Source of the DNA: Eremomyces bilateralis CBS 781.70 | Lineage: Eukaryota > Ascomycota > Dothideomycetes > Eremomycetales > Eremomycetaceae | DNA length: 64,000 bases | Direction: 5' to 3' | Assembly (NCBI RefSeq): GCF_010015585.1 | Contig: NW_022985071.1 | Span: 704,155 to 768,154, forward strand | Shown here: in pieces, positions 10,606 through 21,821 of the stretch | How the letters are laid out: each line of letters opens with the position of its first letter | Position numbering within the stretch: position 1 is the first letter of the stretch | Made by a program: the position numbers and the translations under genes | Notes under the pieces: generated by a model | What the model saw: only the letters and a program-made list of their open reading frames with translations | What the model was told of the DNA's origin: nothing | Database searches by the model: none

Positions 10606-11037
10606 GATTGGAGAAAGGGAAATTCAAACGATCGAAGGCGATTGATATCGAGATATGATATTGCTGGACATTGCTCGACATCACAGGACTTAGAAGGATC
10701 AGTCCCCAGCGCCATTGAATATCAAACTCTGAGTCAGGGAGGTGGTTTAAAGTGGGGCCTTACGACTCAAGATCAGCAGGTGGTGAGAGGCGCAACTTCC
10801 TTCCACCCCACGAGTCCAGAGCCACAGATGAGTAGACAATTCAGTGACTTCACCGTGCAGTGTGTTCAATAGACCCGCCAGAACCGTTATTGTCCAGTTA
10901 CCCTTCGCTCTAATTCATTATCCCTGTACCTTTAATTCCCTCCAGAACTTATTGATCCCTCCGGCCCTTCCCAGGGCAACCACGACCGAGCCTCAGGTGG
11001 AGGGGTACGCACATCAAATCCCCCTACGAAGGCTACC
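10606..11037. promoter_or_regulatory. Bidirectional promoter region of SEN54 and CKB1
   Basis: A 432-bp region between divergent genes, expected to hold both promoters. I see no clear factor sites worth naming. Confidence 0.5.
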
Positions 11038-11922
11038 ATGGAGGACTTCAACAGTGAAACCGACAGCGACTACACCAGCTACTGGAGAGATTGGGTATGC
11101 GACGATCCACCCCATCCGAGGGCAACAATGCTAACCGCGTCAGTTCATCTCCTCGCGGGGCAACGAGTACTTCTGCGAGATCGACGAGGACTACCTGACC
11201 GACCGCTTCAACCTCACTGGCCTTAACACCGAAGTCGAATACTATCAATATGCTTTGGATCTGGTCACCGATGTCTTCGACCTTGATTGCGACGACGACA
11301 TGCGCGAGCGGATTGAGAAATCGGCACGGCAGCTCTACGGGCTCGTCCATGCCCGGTACATCGTTACCACGCGGGGTCTAGCGAAAATGGTTTGTGCTGC
11401 GCACTCCGTGAGACACCGATTTGCTTATATTCTACCTAGGTCGACAAATTCAAGAAAGGCGAGTTCGGGAAGTGCCCGCGCGTGATGTGCGATCAACACC
11501 CCCTCCTTCCCATGGGTCAGAGCGACATTCCCAACGTCTCCTCGGTCAAGCTCTACTGCGCCAAGTGCGAAGACCTGTACAACCCCAAATCCACCCGGCA
11601 CGCCGCCGTGGACGGCGCCTACTTCGGCACCTCCTTCCACAACATCCTCTTCCAAGTCTTCCCGCAGCTAGTCCCGCTGAAGTCCACGCGACGGTACGAG
11701 CCCAAGTCGTTCGGGTTCCGCGTGCATGCGTATGCGGCGCTGCAGCGGTGGCAGGACGATAAGCGGGATGAGATGCGGATACGGTTGCGGAGAGCAGGGG
11801 TGGATTCGGGGTTTGAGGAGGATGATGATGAGGATTTTGATGAGCCGGACGAGGTGGATATGGATGCGGAGAATCTGGATAATCCCCTGAATGACCCGCG
11901 AGTGAATCGAACGACTGTCTGA
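11038..11922 (+). CDS. CKB1: Casein kinase II regulatory (beta) subunit
   Basis: The regulatory beta subunit of protein kinase CK2; it dimerises through a zinc finger and holds the two catalytic subunits. Exons 11038-11094, 11144-11389 and 11440-11922 give 261 residues; introns are 49 and 50 bp. The first exon carries MEDFNSETDSDYTSYWRDW, an acidic N-terminus with possible autophosphorylation serines. The zinc cysteines are Cys113, Cys118, Cys141 and Cys144 (KCPRVMC...YCAKC). The acidic DLDCDDDMRERIE loop and the conserved KLYCAKCEDLYNPKS and GTSFHNILFQVFP are present. The C-terminal 45 residues are very acidic (EEDDDEDFDEPDEVDMDAE). Length and motifs are normal for the family. Confidence 0.96.
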
Positions 11923-12288
11923 AGAACATCAAAATGGACTCTTTTACCTTACAATTGATTCGTCTATACATACGGTTGAGTTTACCGGTCCATTGGATCC
12001 GTCATGCCAAAACCCGTAGTCTATGTGGCGTCTAATGCATCCTGGACGATTTGATATTGGATGGATCAGTATCGATGTGGCCATGTGGGTGGGCTGTCTG
12101 GACTGGGTAGTCCGGCTGGGCAGGACTCGCCCGCAGATGTCAGAGTGGGGCACACTGAATAGACAGTGAACCCCGCCATCTGATACTGAAGTTTCCACAC
12201 CAGATTCCAACGTCCCACTGCCTTCAACTACTTCCAAATAGTTACTTATATGATTAATATCAATTGGTAAACGCCGAATTTTGCCAAC
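11923..12288. other. Intergenic region upstream of TMA20
   Basis: About 365 bp between two plus-strand genes; it should carry the 3' end of CKB1 and the promoter of TMA20. No further feature is seen. Confidence 0.5.
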
Positions 12289-12992
12289 ATGTTCAAGAAA
12301 GAGTGCGTTTTATCTGTAACATAAGAGTGTTGCGACCGTCCAGCTAACCCGCCTGTAGAATCCCTCCTGGGACCAAATCGAAGGTCAAGTCCTCCGTGCA
12401 ACGCGGCATCCGAAGCAAAGCGATCGAGACGTATCCACTGCTAGAACCTTACATGGACGAAATCATGCCGAAGAAGGAGCAGCTAGACATGATCAAACTG
12501 TACGTGCTGCGCATTTTTTCCCCGAGTCTGCCATTCGAAATCTGACACCCGCATGCAAGCCCCGACCGAGTCACTCTATACGCCCTCTCCGCATCGCCCG
12601 TCGTCCCGCTGTTCTGGCAACACATGGACGACCCCCTCATTCCGCACCTCCGTCTCGTGCACCGCTTCCCTGATTGCTTCCACCGAATACGCATCGACCG
12701 CGGAGCGATCCGCTTCGTCCTGTCCGGCGCCGCGCTGATGACCCCCGGCGCGACCTCCCCGGGCGGCCGGCTACCGGAGGCGGACGGCAACGGCGAGGAA
12801 GACTACCGATATGGAACCGAGGAGCTGGCGCCGGGGACGGTGGTGGTGGTTGAGGCGGAAGGGAAGGAGAATGCATGTATGGTGGGGCAGTTGAAGGTGG
12901 GGACGAAGGAGATGAAGGCGACGAAGAAGGGCGCGGCGGTGGAGGCAGGGCATTATTTGGGGGATGGGCTGTGGAATTTGCATTTGGATTGA
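12289..12992 (+). CDS. TMA20: Translation machinery-associated protein 20 (MCT-1 family, PUA domain)
   Basis: Tma20/MCT-1 binds the 40S subunit with Tma22 and helps recycle or re-initiate ribosomes. Three exons, 12289-12302, 12359-12499 and 12560-12992, give 195 residues; the first exon is 14 bases (MFKK plus two bases). Introns are 56 and 60 bp. After splicing the protein begins MFKKEIPPGTKSKVKSSVQRGIRSKAIE, typical of the family, followed by the helical N-domain (YPLLEPYMDEIMPKKEQLDMIK) and a PUA domain of about residues 95-190 (HRIRIDRGAIRFVLSGAALMTPGATSPGG, GTVVVVEAEGKENACMVGQL, GHYLGDGLWNL). It ends with TGA at 12990-12992. Confidence 0.94.
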
Positions 12993-13198
12993 AGGGGGCG
13001 CGATGTGAGGGACATGGAGGTTTCGTAAAGTGGAGGGCGCGGGATTCCACGCGTGCATATCACGGACAGGTTCTGTTGCGCGACACGGGTTGCGGCGGTC
13101 ATGCATGGGTTCTCGTCGGAGTTCATCACACGGACAATCATGATTGGCCATAGAATATTGTCTTCGACGTTCTGTACCCCGTTACCAACATATCATCA

Positions 13199-14429
13199 TT
13201 ACCGTCCAGCCCCGTCCCCGGCGCCGCTTCCACCACCTTGTCCGCCCATAAAGTTGCGTGCCCTAGCCTCATGTTAGCAAGCTGGTTGTGGCCTTCAAAG
13301 GTGACTTGAACTTACATTTCCGCAATGGACGGATCGCTCATCAGGCTCGACAGATCCGGCATGCCACCACCGCCTCCCTGCCCGCCCCCGGATCCGAACT
13401 GCTCGGCCATCTGCCGCAGTCGGGGGTTGTTCAACACGTCGTTCATCGCGTCCGGGTTGCTCATCATGTTCTGCGCCATCTGCCGCATCATGGGATTGTT
13501 CATGATGGAACTGAAATCCGGCATCCCACCGCCGGCGCCACCACCGCCGCCACCACCCAGCATACTAGCTAGACCAGAGAGATCGGGCATCCCCCCCGAA
13601 CCAGCCCCGCCCCGCGCGGACGCCCCAAGATCCACACTATCCTCCTCCCCTGCCTCCTCCTCCTCATACCTCCGCTTCGCCGTCTCAAACCCCTTCTTCA
13701 TCGCCGCGCTCCCCCCGTTCCCCTCCGCCTCAATCCCCGCCCCGTACGCCTCCATACTCCCCTTCATATCCCCCAGCGCGAACCGCGCCAGCCCCAGCCG
13801 GCTCCACGCCTTGTTGTACTTCGGATCCGCTGCCACCGCCAGCTCCGCGTCCCCCGCCGCCTCCGCGTGCCGGCCCGCGCCGCTGTACGCCGCCGCGCGG
13901 TTCGAGAGGTAGATGGGATTGGTTGGAGTGATCGCGATGGCCTGCGTGTACAGCTCGATCGCAGTGGGGTAGTCCTTCGCTGCCATGGCCGCGTTGCCCT
14001 GTCCCTTGAGCCGCTCCGCCTCGTCGTTCTTCGCGGTGGGCGTGCTGACGGGGGGGGAGGTGGGCGTGCTCGTGGCCGGGGTGGCGGGGCGCGCCTCGCT
14101 AGCCGACGATGCGCCCGTGGTGCTGGCGGTGCTCTTGCCTTTGAGCTTCTCGTAGACGCCGTAGATGCCGACGAGGGATTGGCCGCCTAGGGCGTCGGCG
14201 ACGGCGGATTTGTCCGAGGCGTCGACTTTGAAGGCTTCGGCGATGCAGTTGGAGGCGATTTCGAGGGATTCGGCATCTTCTTGGGCAACGGTGCCGTCGG
14301 TGGCGGAGGTGGAGAGGAAGTCGAGGATGGCGAGGGCGAGGCGCTTCTTGGAAGCGTTGAGAGAGGTGGCCTTTGAAAATGTTAGCATGGGGTGAACTAG
14401 CTGAGTTGCGGTTTATGTCGACCAACCAT
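13199..14429 (-). CDS. SGT2: Small glutamine-rich TPR protein Sgt2
   Basis: Sgt2 receives tail-anchored membrane proteins and passes them to the GET pathway, working with Hsp70/Hsp90. Three exons: 14429-14427, 14370-13316 and 13262-13199, giving 373 residues. The first exon is only the ATG; the intron begins immediately after it (GTTGGT, 56 bp, branch GCTAAC, acceptor AAAG) and the second exon continues ATSLNASKKRLALAILDFL, which matches the family start. Domains: N-terminal Get4/5-binding dimer (1-70), three TPRs (about 120-235: RLKGQGNAAMAAKDYPTAI, IYLSNRAAAYSGAGRHAEA, AWSRLGLARFALGDMKGSM), then a Gly/Met/Asn-rich C-terminus (NNPMMRQMAQNMMSNPD) that binds substrate. The last exon adds MARNFMGGQGGGSG. 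An unspliced reading would give a false N-terminus. Confidence 0.93.
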
Positions 14430-15047
14430 TCTCGATGTAGGTACGTATTGTCTATTTGGGATACGTGGAAGTAGTCTTTATAAAGGAGCGAAATTCCTCA
14501 CTTGCATGGAATATCAGAATGCTTCTCTACTTGGGGTGTGATGTAGTGGCGTTCAGATGCCCGTGCCCTTAGATTTGACCAGCGCCCAGCGGGCAGCAAT
14601 GGCTTAGGTTTGATGCCTCAGGCAATAAGGCTTTAGATTATGAATGGTTCCCTCATCTGAGTCAGCAGTGCGAGTCTCCCAGTTGTCCAAACAGTCCAAT
14701 TCTGGTGATCGTCTTCAACTGCTACTCTGCCAAATACACTGTCACTCTCTCCTCTGCGCGACATTTCATGATGAATATTAATATCTGGTGCTTCTTTAAT
14801 GCCTGGAAAATTTAAATCCCCATTCTCTCGAATGTGCCGTCTTTATACTGAGCTTGGAGCGATATGTCTGGGATACTTTTTATAATCCCTCGCTCTGTGC
14901 TGCGTCGGATTGGTAAACCAGCAGCCATTGTCATGAAGAAGTACTGTGAACTGCCAGGTCTTGTGTCTTATATCTGTATCTCCGTGTCATGTCTGCCTCA
15001 GATTGTAACGCGACTCGCTGTTTCGCTCTCGCTGCTTCTCACTGCCC
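14430..15047. other. Intergenic region upstream of SGT2
   Basis: About 620 bp between two minus-strand genes. It should contain the SGT2 promoter and the end of the ligase transcript. No coding or repeat signal is seen. Confidence 0.5.
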
Positions 15048-16715
15048 CTATATCTTGCTACGGCTGACAGATGGAGTCTCCGGATCTCGTATGCCCGTCT
15101 TATTGTCAGCGAGCTGCTTCCGAAGAATCTTCGTTTGCGCGTTTCTCGGAAGCACCGTCACCTCATGAACCCCTCCCCTCAGCTTCTTATATCCGCTGAC
15201 CTTACTGTCCACCAGCTGCCGAATCTTTTGGAGGGCCTTGACTTTCTCTTCCCGTGTACGAACGTGCTCCTTGAGAACGACATAGGCAGTGGGAAGCTCG
15301 GTCAATTGCTCCTGGTCCCATACGCTACCCACAGCAGCCTCCGCAATATCCGGATGGGACGTCATGTAGGTCTCGAGTTCCGTGGGGCTGACTTGGAACC
15401 CTTTGTATTTGACCAATTCCTTGGTTCGGCCAACAACGGACAAATATCCTTCCTTGGAGAACGTGCACACGTCGCCGGTATTGTACCAGCCGTCGCCTTT
15501 GAACGCATTCCTCGTCGCTTCTTCGTTAAAGATGTATCCGGACGTTAGATTGGGTCCTCGAAGCCACATTTCACCCGGTCCGCCTGCGGGCGCATCTTTC
15601 GAGCCATTGTCGGCACGAAGCACGGCTTCTATTCCGGGGAGAAGGTTGCCAAGCTGTCCAAGCGGAACGGTTTGTCGCTGTTTCTGATATACAACAAACG
15701 GCGCCGCTTCAGTCATACCATAGAGCATGATCGTTTTCCAATTGCCTTTGCTTAGTAGCCTCTGGTATGTTGCGTCCTCCACTGGAAGGCCGCCGCAGAC
15801 CAGGTAGCGCACGCTCGAGAAGTCATACCGTTTGGTAACGTCGGAATTCGCCAATGCCAATGCCACCGTTCCCACGGCCTGGGCCGCCGTTGCTTTGTTG
15901 TCCTGGACCATCTTCCCGAACGTTTCCAGATCATATGACGGCATGATGCAGTGGAGGACACCACACCAAGGACCAAGGAAGAGGGGGATCGTCGTGTTTG
16001 CGATATGCACGAAGGGCGTATACGACACGATTCGATCTCCAGCCGTCCAGTGGTCCGGATCGTGCTTGTGGAGCTGCAACACATTCGCCACATAGTTGAA
16101 ATGCGTCAACGCCACGCCTTTCGGATTGCCAGTCGTTCCACTAGACAAGTGGATGGATGCGAGCCGGGTTTTCGTGTCCTTATAGTGCGGCACGTCAAGC
16201 CTTCCCTCGCCCAAGAGCCCCTCGACATCCGGATGCGTGGCGGACTTGCCGAGGACGGTGACCAGTTCCGGCACGTCGAAGTCTGCCCCTCCTTTTTCTT
16301 GAGCGAGCCGGATGGCGTCGAGAACAGTCGGCAGCACCTGACCGTATACGAGGATGACGTGAGGTTTGGAGACGGTGAGGGCATGGGCGATCTCGGCGGC
16401 CTTCAGAGCATGGTTAATGGGACATGCTACTCCGCCAACCCACAGAACCGCGTGGAACAGTTCAATATATTCCACGCAGTTCGGGACAATGATTGCCCAG
16501 CGGCTTTGGTCGGGGGGGTTGAAGCGTTGTTTAAATCCCGAGGCAAAGCGGCCGGCGCGATCTCGCAGTTGTCCGATGCTCAAGGTGCGGCCAGTAAGGC
16601 AGTCTCTGGATATCAAATGCGATTCGGGGAGATCATTCCGAGCAGATGTATGTAGAAGTTCTGTTAGGTTAAGGTCATTTGGTACGGAAATCGCCTCGGT
16701 GGCGTATGTTCGCAT
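15048..16715 (-). CDS. Peroxisomal acyl/aryl-CoA ligase (4-coumarate-CoA ligase-like, ANL superfamily)
   Basis: An intronless adenylate-forming enzyme of 555 residues that activates a carboxylic acid with ATP and joins it to CoA. Core motifs are in order: SSGTTGNPKG (191-200, phosphate-binding), YGMTEA (332-337), GWYNTGD (409-415), GRTKELVKYKGFQVSPTELE (429-448) and the catalytic Lys529 in AQTKILRKQL. The C-terminus is SKI, a peroxisomal targeting signal type 1 variant; Penicillium phenylacetyl-CoA ligase is a family member known to end this way. The substrate cannot be read from the sequence; fatty, phenylacetic or coumaric-type acids are all possible. It starts at ATG 16715, 296 bp from the divergent NAS6. 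No biosynthetic cluster surrounds it, so a catabolic or general role is likelier than secondary metabolism (inference). Confidence 0.9.
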   Translation of the reverse strand: MRTYATEAISVPNDLNLTELLHTSARNDLPESHLISRDCLTGRTLSIGQLRDRAGRFASGFKQRFNPPDQSRWAIIVPNCVEYIELFHAVLWVGGVACPINHALKAAEIAHALTVSKPHVILVYGQVLPTVLDAIRLAQEKGGADFDVPELVTVLGKSATHPDVEGLLGEGRLDVPHYKDTKTRLASIHLSSGTTGNPKGVALTHFNYVANVLQLHKHDPDHWTAGDRIVSYTPFVHIANTTIPLFLGPWCGVLHCIMPSYDLETFGKMVQDNKATAAQAVGTVALALANSDVTKRYDFSSVRYLVCGGLPVEDATYQRLLSKGNWKTIMLYGMTEAAPFVVYQKQRQTVPLGQLGNLLPGIEAVLRADNGSKDAPAGGPGEMWLRGPNLTSGYIFNEEATRNAFKGDGWYNTGDVCTFSKEGYLSVVGRTKELVKYKGFQVSPTELETYMTSHPDIAEAAVGSVWDQEQLTELPTAYVVLKEHVRTREEKVKALQKIRQLVDSKVSGYKKLRGGVHEVTVLPRNAQTKILRKQLADNKTGIRDPETPSVSRSKI

Positions 16716-17011
16716 TATGGGACACTAGGGAGAGTTGCGGTATGTAGAGGCAAGGCACTAGGGTAGTATATCACTATTTTAAATCGATACGAATTCCGAC
16801 GGGAAATCAATTGAAATATATCCTTTTATGTTTGTCTATGTAAATTAGCCTTGAGTTCCTTCGTAGTGTTTCCTGGGCGATTCTCCTCAAAGTTACCATC
16901 CGGATCCTAGTGAGGGGCTTCGATCCGAATCCTCGGCCACCTTCACATTCCCGTCCGCCTAAGTTCAGCACCAACGGCTGTCAACGACCAGTTAGACGGC
17001 GAGTACACAAG
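16716..17011. promoter_or_regulatory. Short bidirectional promoter region of the CoA ligase and NAS6
   Basis: About 296 bp separate the two divergent start codons, so both promoters and leaders must lie here. No specific site is claimed. Confidence 0.45.
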
Positions 17012-18152
17012 ATGGCGCAGCCCTCCGTAGACGGTGCTCCGTCGAAGTACGCGATTCAAGAAGCCGCTCGGGAAGGGAAAAGTGAGCCGCTTTACCATTT
17101 ACGATCCCTGCATTCAGTTGCTAACGATGACGCCGTAGCAACCGTGGTGGAATCACTGCTTCATGTAAGGCTGCCTGGGATCCGGAATTTATATATCTAG
17201 AGAATCCCATCTGACGTTCCTTGCAAAGGCCAGCCCGAAGCTTGTAAATGCTCACGATGAAGATGACCGACTCGCTCAGCACTGGGCGGCATCGTACAAT
17301 CACCTGGACATCCTCCAGCTACTGGTCCAACAAAGTGCATTTGACGTCGACGCACAGGTATGGTGCTTTCCCAAAGCTATTAATCCGTCGTCTTCGGAGT
17401 TGTTAGAATTCGAAACTAATGGAAAAATAGGATGGTTCCGGCTGGACCGCCTTGATGATGGCATCGTCGATCAAAGACGGGGAGGATGCCGTCGAGCTGC
17501 TGCTGCAGAGGGGGGCGGATGTAACCATGACAAGTCCGATATTCCTTTCCTATCTCAAGAGACGATTGAAATTAATGGTCGGGTTCAGATAACAATGGAC
17601 AGGTTAGCTGCCAACATCAGTCCCGCGGCGCCCCTAGACCAGAGTACTAACTGCGTGGAAGACCGCTCTCCACTTCACAGCCTCGAAGAACAACCTCGAC
17701 ATCGCCAAGCGGCTGATCGCGCACAAGGCATCGGCGCGCACTAAAGACAAGCGCGGTCAGCTTCCGCTGCATCGCGCCGCAGCGATCGGTTCACTGCCCA
17801 TGATCAAACTGCTCCTGAGCAGTCGAAGTCCCGTGAACGCAACGGATGTGGATGGGCTCACGGCACTGCACCATGGTGAGTCAAGGGAGCGTGCCCGCAC
17901 TGCGACGGTCGGGCTAATCAAGATCACAGCGATTTCTGAAGGGCATGGGGAGGCGGCGATGCAGCTGCTCAGAGAAGGGGCGGAGTCGGATAAGAGGGAT
18001 TTAGGGGGACAGCTTCCCATTGATCTAGCCCCTGATGGAAAGGTAAGAGGAATGTCGACCGCCGGCTATGAAACCAACTGACACTGAAGTAGATTCGCAA
18101 CTATATCCTCCAGAGCGCCGAACGGGAAGGGATAGAGATACAGCAGACGTAA
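17012..18152 (+). CDS. NAS6: Proteasome assembly chaperone Nas6 / gankyrin (ankyrin repeats), eight exons
   Basis: Nas6/gankyrin binds the ATPase Rpt3 and guides assembly of the proteasome base. Eight exons: 17012-17081, 17139-17164, 17229-17357, 17431-17533, 17589-17602, 17662-17875, 17930-18042 and 18093-18152, giving 242 residues, a normal length. The fifth exon is a 14-base microexon; including it yields VTMTNNNGQTALHFTASKNNLD, exactly an ankyrin beta-hairpin, and both flanking introns have good signals (the second has TACTAAC). About six ankyrin repeats are visible (LAQHWAASYNHLDILQLLV, GWTALMMASS, TALHFTASKNNLDIAKRLI, QLPLHRAAAIGSLPMIKLLL, GLTALHHAISEGHGEAAMQLL, QLPIDLAPDGKIRNYIL). It is convergent with the golgin gene, 126 bp apart. 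Confidence 0.94.
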
Positions 18153-18278
18153 ACCTTGCGGCACCTTTCTTGCCACACAATGTATCCAATGACTGACACG
18201 TATGCGATCAAACACGGAACCATGTCCTAGTGAAATTTGCCTTGCCAGTAAACGCACCTCCTCCAATCTCGAGCGTAT

Positions 18279-20977
18279 TCACTTTTTCATCACCGTACTC
18301 TCCGCTAGTTCCCGCAACATATTTTTCAAATCCACCACATCATTCTCCAATTCCTCCACCCGCTCGCTCTTCTCCCCATACATCTGCAGCGTCGTCTCGT
18401 ACCGCCGGTCCAACCCCTGCAAATCCGCCCCTAGCCTCGCCACCTGCTCTTCCAACCCTCGCGCCTGCTCCGCCTCCCGCATCAGCGCCACCGCCTCCTC
18501 CCGCGCCTCATCGCGTTGGGCGGCGACTCGAGCCAGCTCCTCGCGATGGACCGCCTTCTCCGCTTCCAGGCGCCGCACCGCGGCACTCATCCGCTCGACG
18601 AGCTGCACGGACGGACCCGCGCCGACGGTGCTGACGGAGAGCATGTCGGCGATCGTGCGGCGCGGGCTGTTGGAGGTCGCCGTGTCGAGACCCTCGTCCG
18701 GGTCGATGGTGTGAATCGACGGAGGTGTTCCCGAGAAGCCGGGGGCTTTGCTGAAGCCGCCGGATGCGCCGTTGACGCCCAGTCCGAATTGCGATAGGGA
18801 GGACGGGAAGGAATCTTGTCGTTGGGGCGTACCGACCATGTCCGGGGTTAACGACGGGAGAGTCGAAGTGCGCCGGCTCGGGGGTCGGCCAGAGTCCACG
18901 GGGACGGACAGGGGGGCTAGATCGGATGAGATGGCGCGTCCGCTGCGTCGACTGTGCGGGCCGAGGAAGTCGTTTCCGGAAAATTTACGATTCAAGGAGG
19001 CGGACGGGGAATCGGCTCGAAGGAAGCTATTCTCTTGCGCTGGGCTGGACACCGTCTCCATGCGGATCTTCGAGCGCTCCTCGTCGATCCGGTGTTGCAC
19101 ATCCTGTTCCCATGCTTTCTTCTCCCGCTCGAATGCGTCCTTGGCCATACTCAGAGCATTTTCGGCGTCGTCCAGTTGTGATTGAAGCCGCTGGAGCGCG
19201 CTGGCAGTGTTTTCCGCGTCCATTTCGAACGATCGGACCCGCTCATGTGCAGCATCCAACTCCTCTTCCGCGCGTCGGGATTTTATGTTGGCTTCCCGGG
19301 CCCGTTTCCTGAGCTCCCCTTCGCGTCGAGCGACCTCGTCTCGCTCCTTCTCGACGGTAGATAATCTAGCGTTCAACATGTTCTCGATCCCCTGCCAGTT
19401 CTCGCGCGCCACCGAATATTGGGTTTGCAGCGTCTCGATTTGGCGGAGGAGCTTGACCTGCGAATCACCGTTCTCACTCGACGATACTTCTTCGGACTTC
19501 GTTCGGAGAAATTCCAGTTTCCCTTCCAAGTTCTGGCGGTTTTAGTGAGGCTCAGGATGTGTACGCTGGAAATTAAACTTACCAATATTTCGGCCTTCAA
19601 CTCCGACTCTGCCAGCTTGGTCTTCTCCTGTTGCTGTGATAGTTGCTCCTTGATCCCCTGAATTTCCGAACGGGCCCGATCCTCAGCGAGCTTCTTCTCG
19701 ATGCTTGCATTCTCCAACTGATCCGTGAGGTCGACCACCGTCCGTTTTTCAGCTTCCAGCGAGTCGGCGTGCACGCGGCTTTCCGCATCGATCGCACGGT
19801 CGTTGGCTTCCGTGAGCTGCCGTTTCAGGTCCGCTATCGTCAAGGCCGCCGCCTCTCGATCCAATCGCAGCTGATCCACATCCTTCTCCAACCTTCCAAG
19901 AACTTTCATCCGCTCGATCGCCTGCCGCTCATTTACTTCCGCCCGTCGAGCTCTTTCGGTCGCCTCTGAAGCGTTTCGCTCAGTAGCGTCGAGCCTTTTT
20001 TTCATCTCCCCTAGCCTTTTGTCCTGCACCGACGCATCGGCGCGTAATTTCTTGATGGCGGTCATGTGCTGTAACTCCTTCTTCGACAACGTCTGGCCTT
20101 CGTCCATGAGAAGAGCAATCTGTTCTTCCTTCTCAGCCAGTTTTCTGTCGAGAGAGCCTGCCTCCGCCGATTCCTTTGCGTGACGTGCTGCCTCAGCAGC
20201 GGATTTGGCGAGGTATTGTAACTTTGCTTGAAGGGCATCGATTCTTTCTAGATGTGCATGCATTTCTTCTGACCGCTGTCGTGATTCCTCCTCGTACTTT
20301 TTCCGGAGCTCTTCGACATTGTCCTCTCCGTAAGTAAGCGCATGGTCCGCTGCGCCGGCGGTAGCCTCATCCTGAGGAGGTTCCGATATTGCAGGTATCT
20401 CGAGGGAGGGCTTCGCGCTGGGTGAGTCGGTTGATAACCTAGGCAGAGGCTCTTCTGGGACGCTTGGTGCGTTCAAGGACGGATGTGCAGGCTGGATTTC
20501 CGATTCCGAAGTGTCGTGGTCTTTGCCCTTATCCACCACCTCCTGCTGCAATTCCGACAACGTTTCCGATACCCGAGACTCCAAGCTTCCACGTCCAGCA
20601 TCTGTCGCGATCCCCGGGCTTTCCACACGGGAAGGTGTTTCGGACGATAGTCGACTTCCTGGTCGTGAACCATCATTGTTCTTGGCCACAGCTTTCGCTA
20701 GTCGATCTTGTAAACGTCCATTTGCTCGGTTACGTGATGAAGATCGCTCTATAACAGTATGTTAGCATGAAGGCACCGTGATCAAGACAACATCCGCGGG
20801 CGCACCTTTCTCTTGACCAGCTGCTGTTGATTTAGCCCTCTTGACTTCTTCGTCTGTCGTCTGGTTTCTTGCCGCAGCCTTTTCATCCTCCGCAAGGATC
20901 GAATCGAGCCGTGACTCTAGCCCTGCGACAGCTCCTGAGAGCAGAGAACTCCAGCCTTTGGGCTTTTGCGATGCCAT
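18279..20977 (-). CDS. TMF/Sgm1-type golgin (TATA element modulatory factor family)
   Basis: A long coiled-coil protein of 863 residues in three exons: 20977-20806, 20748-19583 and 19532-18279; introns are 57 and 50 bp. The N-terminus MASQKPKGWSSLLSGAVAGLESRLDSILAEDE is the conserved amphipathic start of this family. Residues of about 60-180 are polar and Ser/Pro-rich; 190-560 are nearly continuous coiled coil; a Ser-rich linker follows; the last 110 residues (VQLVERMSAAVRRLEAEKAVHREEL...ENDVVDLKNMLRELAEST) match the TMF C-terminal coiled coil that binds Rab6/Ypt6 at the Golgi. The role is vesicle tethering; the transcription-factor name is historical. ATG 20977 is preferred over an upstream ATG at 21043 because it gives the conserved start. 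Confidence 0.88.
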
Positions 20978-21721
20978 GCCTGCCGAGCGGTGGACGTGTA
21001 GACGAGAAGCCTTCAAATATGTGGCCGTGTGGCCTGTCGGCACAGCACAATGTCCTTGCTGTGACGTCTGCTTCAGGAAAACTTATATCGTGACTTGGAA
21101 CGCATCGCAGCAATCACAGCCAGGTAAGACGTTTGGCAGACTGGAGTCGAGATGAGAATGACGAGGGATTTACTGAACGATGTGGGCTGAATTGGAACTG
21201 CTCTGGACTCCCGCGGCCCGGCATGTACAGGGAGGACAAGAATGTTGTTACGCTTGTAGTTCCCTCCGTTAATCGTTAGACGGTGTACGTAACGTTGTAC
21301 CCCTTCGATGGTGCAGTACTGGCTTGACCGGGGATTGGCCGGCCCATCACAAGTCACGAGATTTCGTGTTCTTTGACGTTTAAATTAAACTTTTAAGAGG
21401 ATGAAGCCATCTAACCAAATAAGGTTTAGATCGGTGACTGCCCTAGCGAAGGAGATATAAATAACTACATAACATCTAACTAACTTCAGCAGGGCGCAGG
21501 CCCCGTTTCTTGCACTCATTATGCAGCCGTTCCTTCCTTCAACAACGGTCGAAAACAGCAAGACCGTCCATGAACAGTTAACCAACCGTTCAAAAACCGT
21601 TAGAAGACTGTTCAAGAAAAATCTTACCGTTGAAGCAAGTACCTGGCTACTTAACGGTAAAACAAACCATATCTTGCGCCCTGCTGTTAACTTAACTAAC
21701 TTAACTAACTAAGTTAACTTA
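20978..21721. other. Intergenic region between the golgin gene and the pogo element
   Basis: About 740 bp. The left 400 bp should hold the golgin promoter. From about 21530 there are several short inverted copies of ACCGTT/AACGGT, and at 21687-21721 a run of TTAACTTAAC/TAAC units just outside the transposon end. A 63-codon open frame (21521-21712) lies over these repeats and is not convincing. Confidence 0.5.
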
Positions 21722-21764
21722 ACGTAATCCACCAGCGAGTCGCCCAAACCACCGAGTCGCCCAC
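21722..21764 (+). repeat. Left terminal inverted repeat of the pogo element
   Basis: Forty-three bases beginning ACGTAATCCACCAGCGAG, identical to the reverse complement of 23525-23567. The next base inward differs (C against T). Confidence 0.96.
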
Positions 21765-21821
21765 CTCAACCGTGGCCCACTACCGTAACCTGAATATCTC
21801 AACAACTACTGAAGCAATTTA

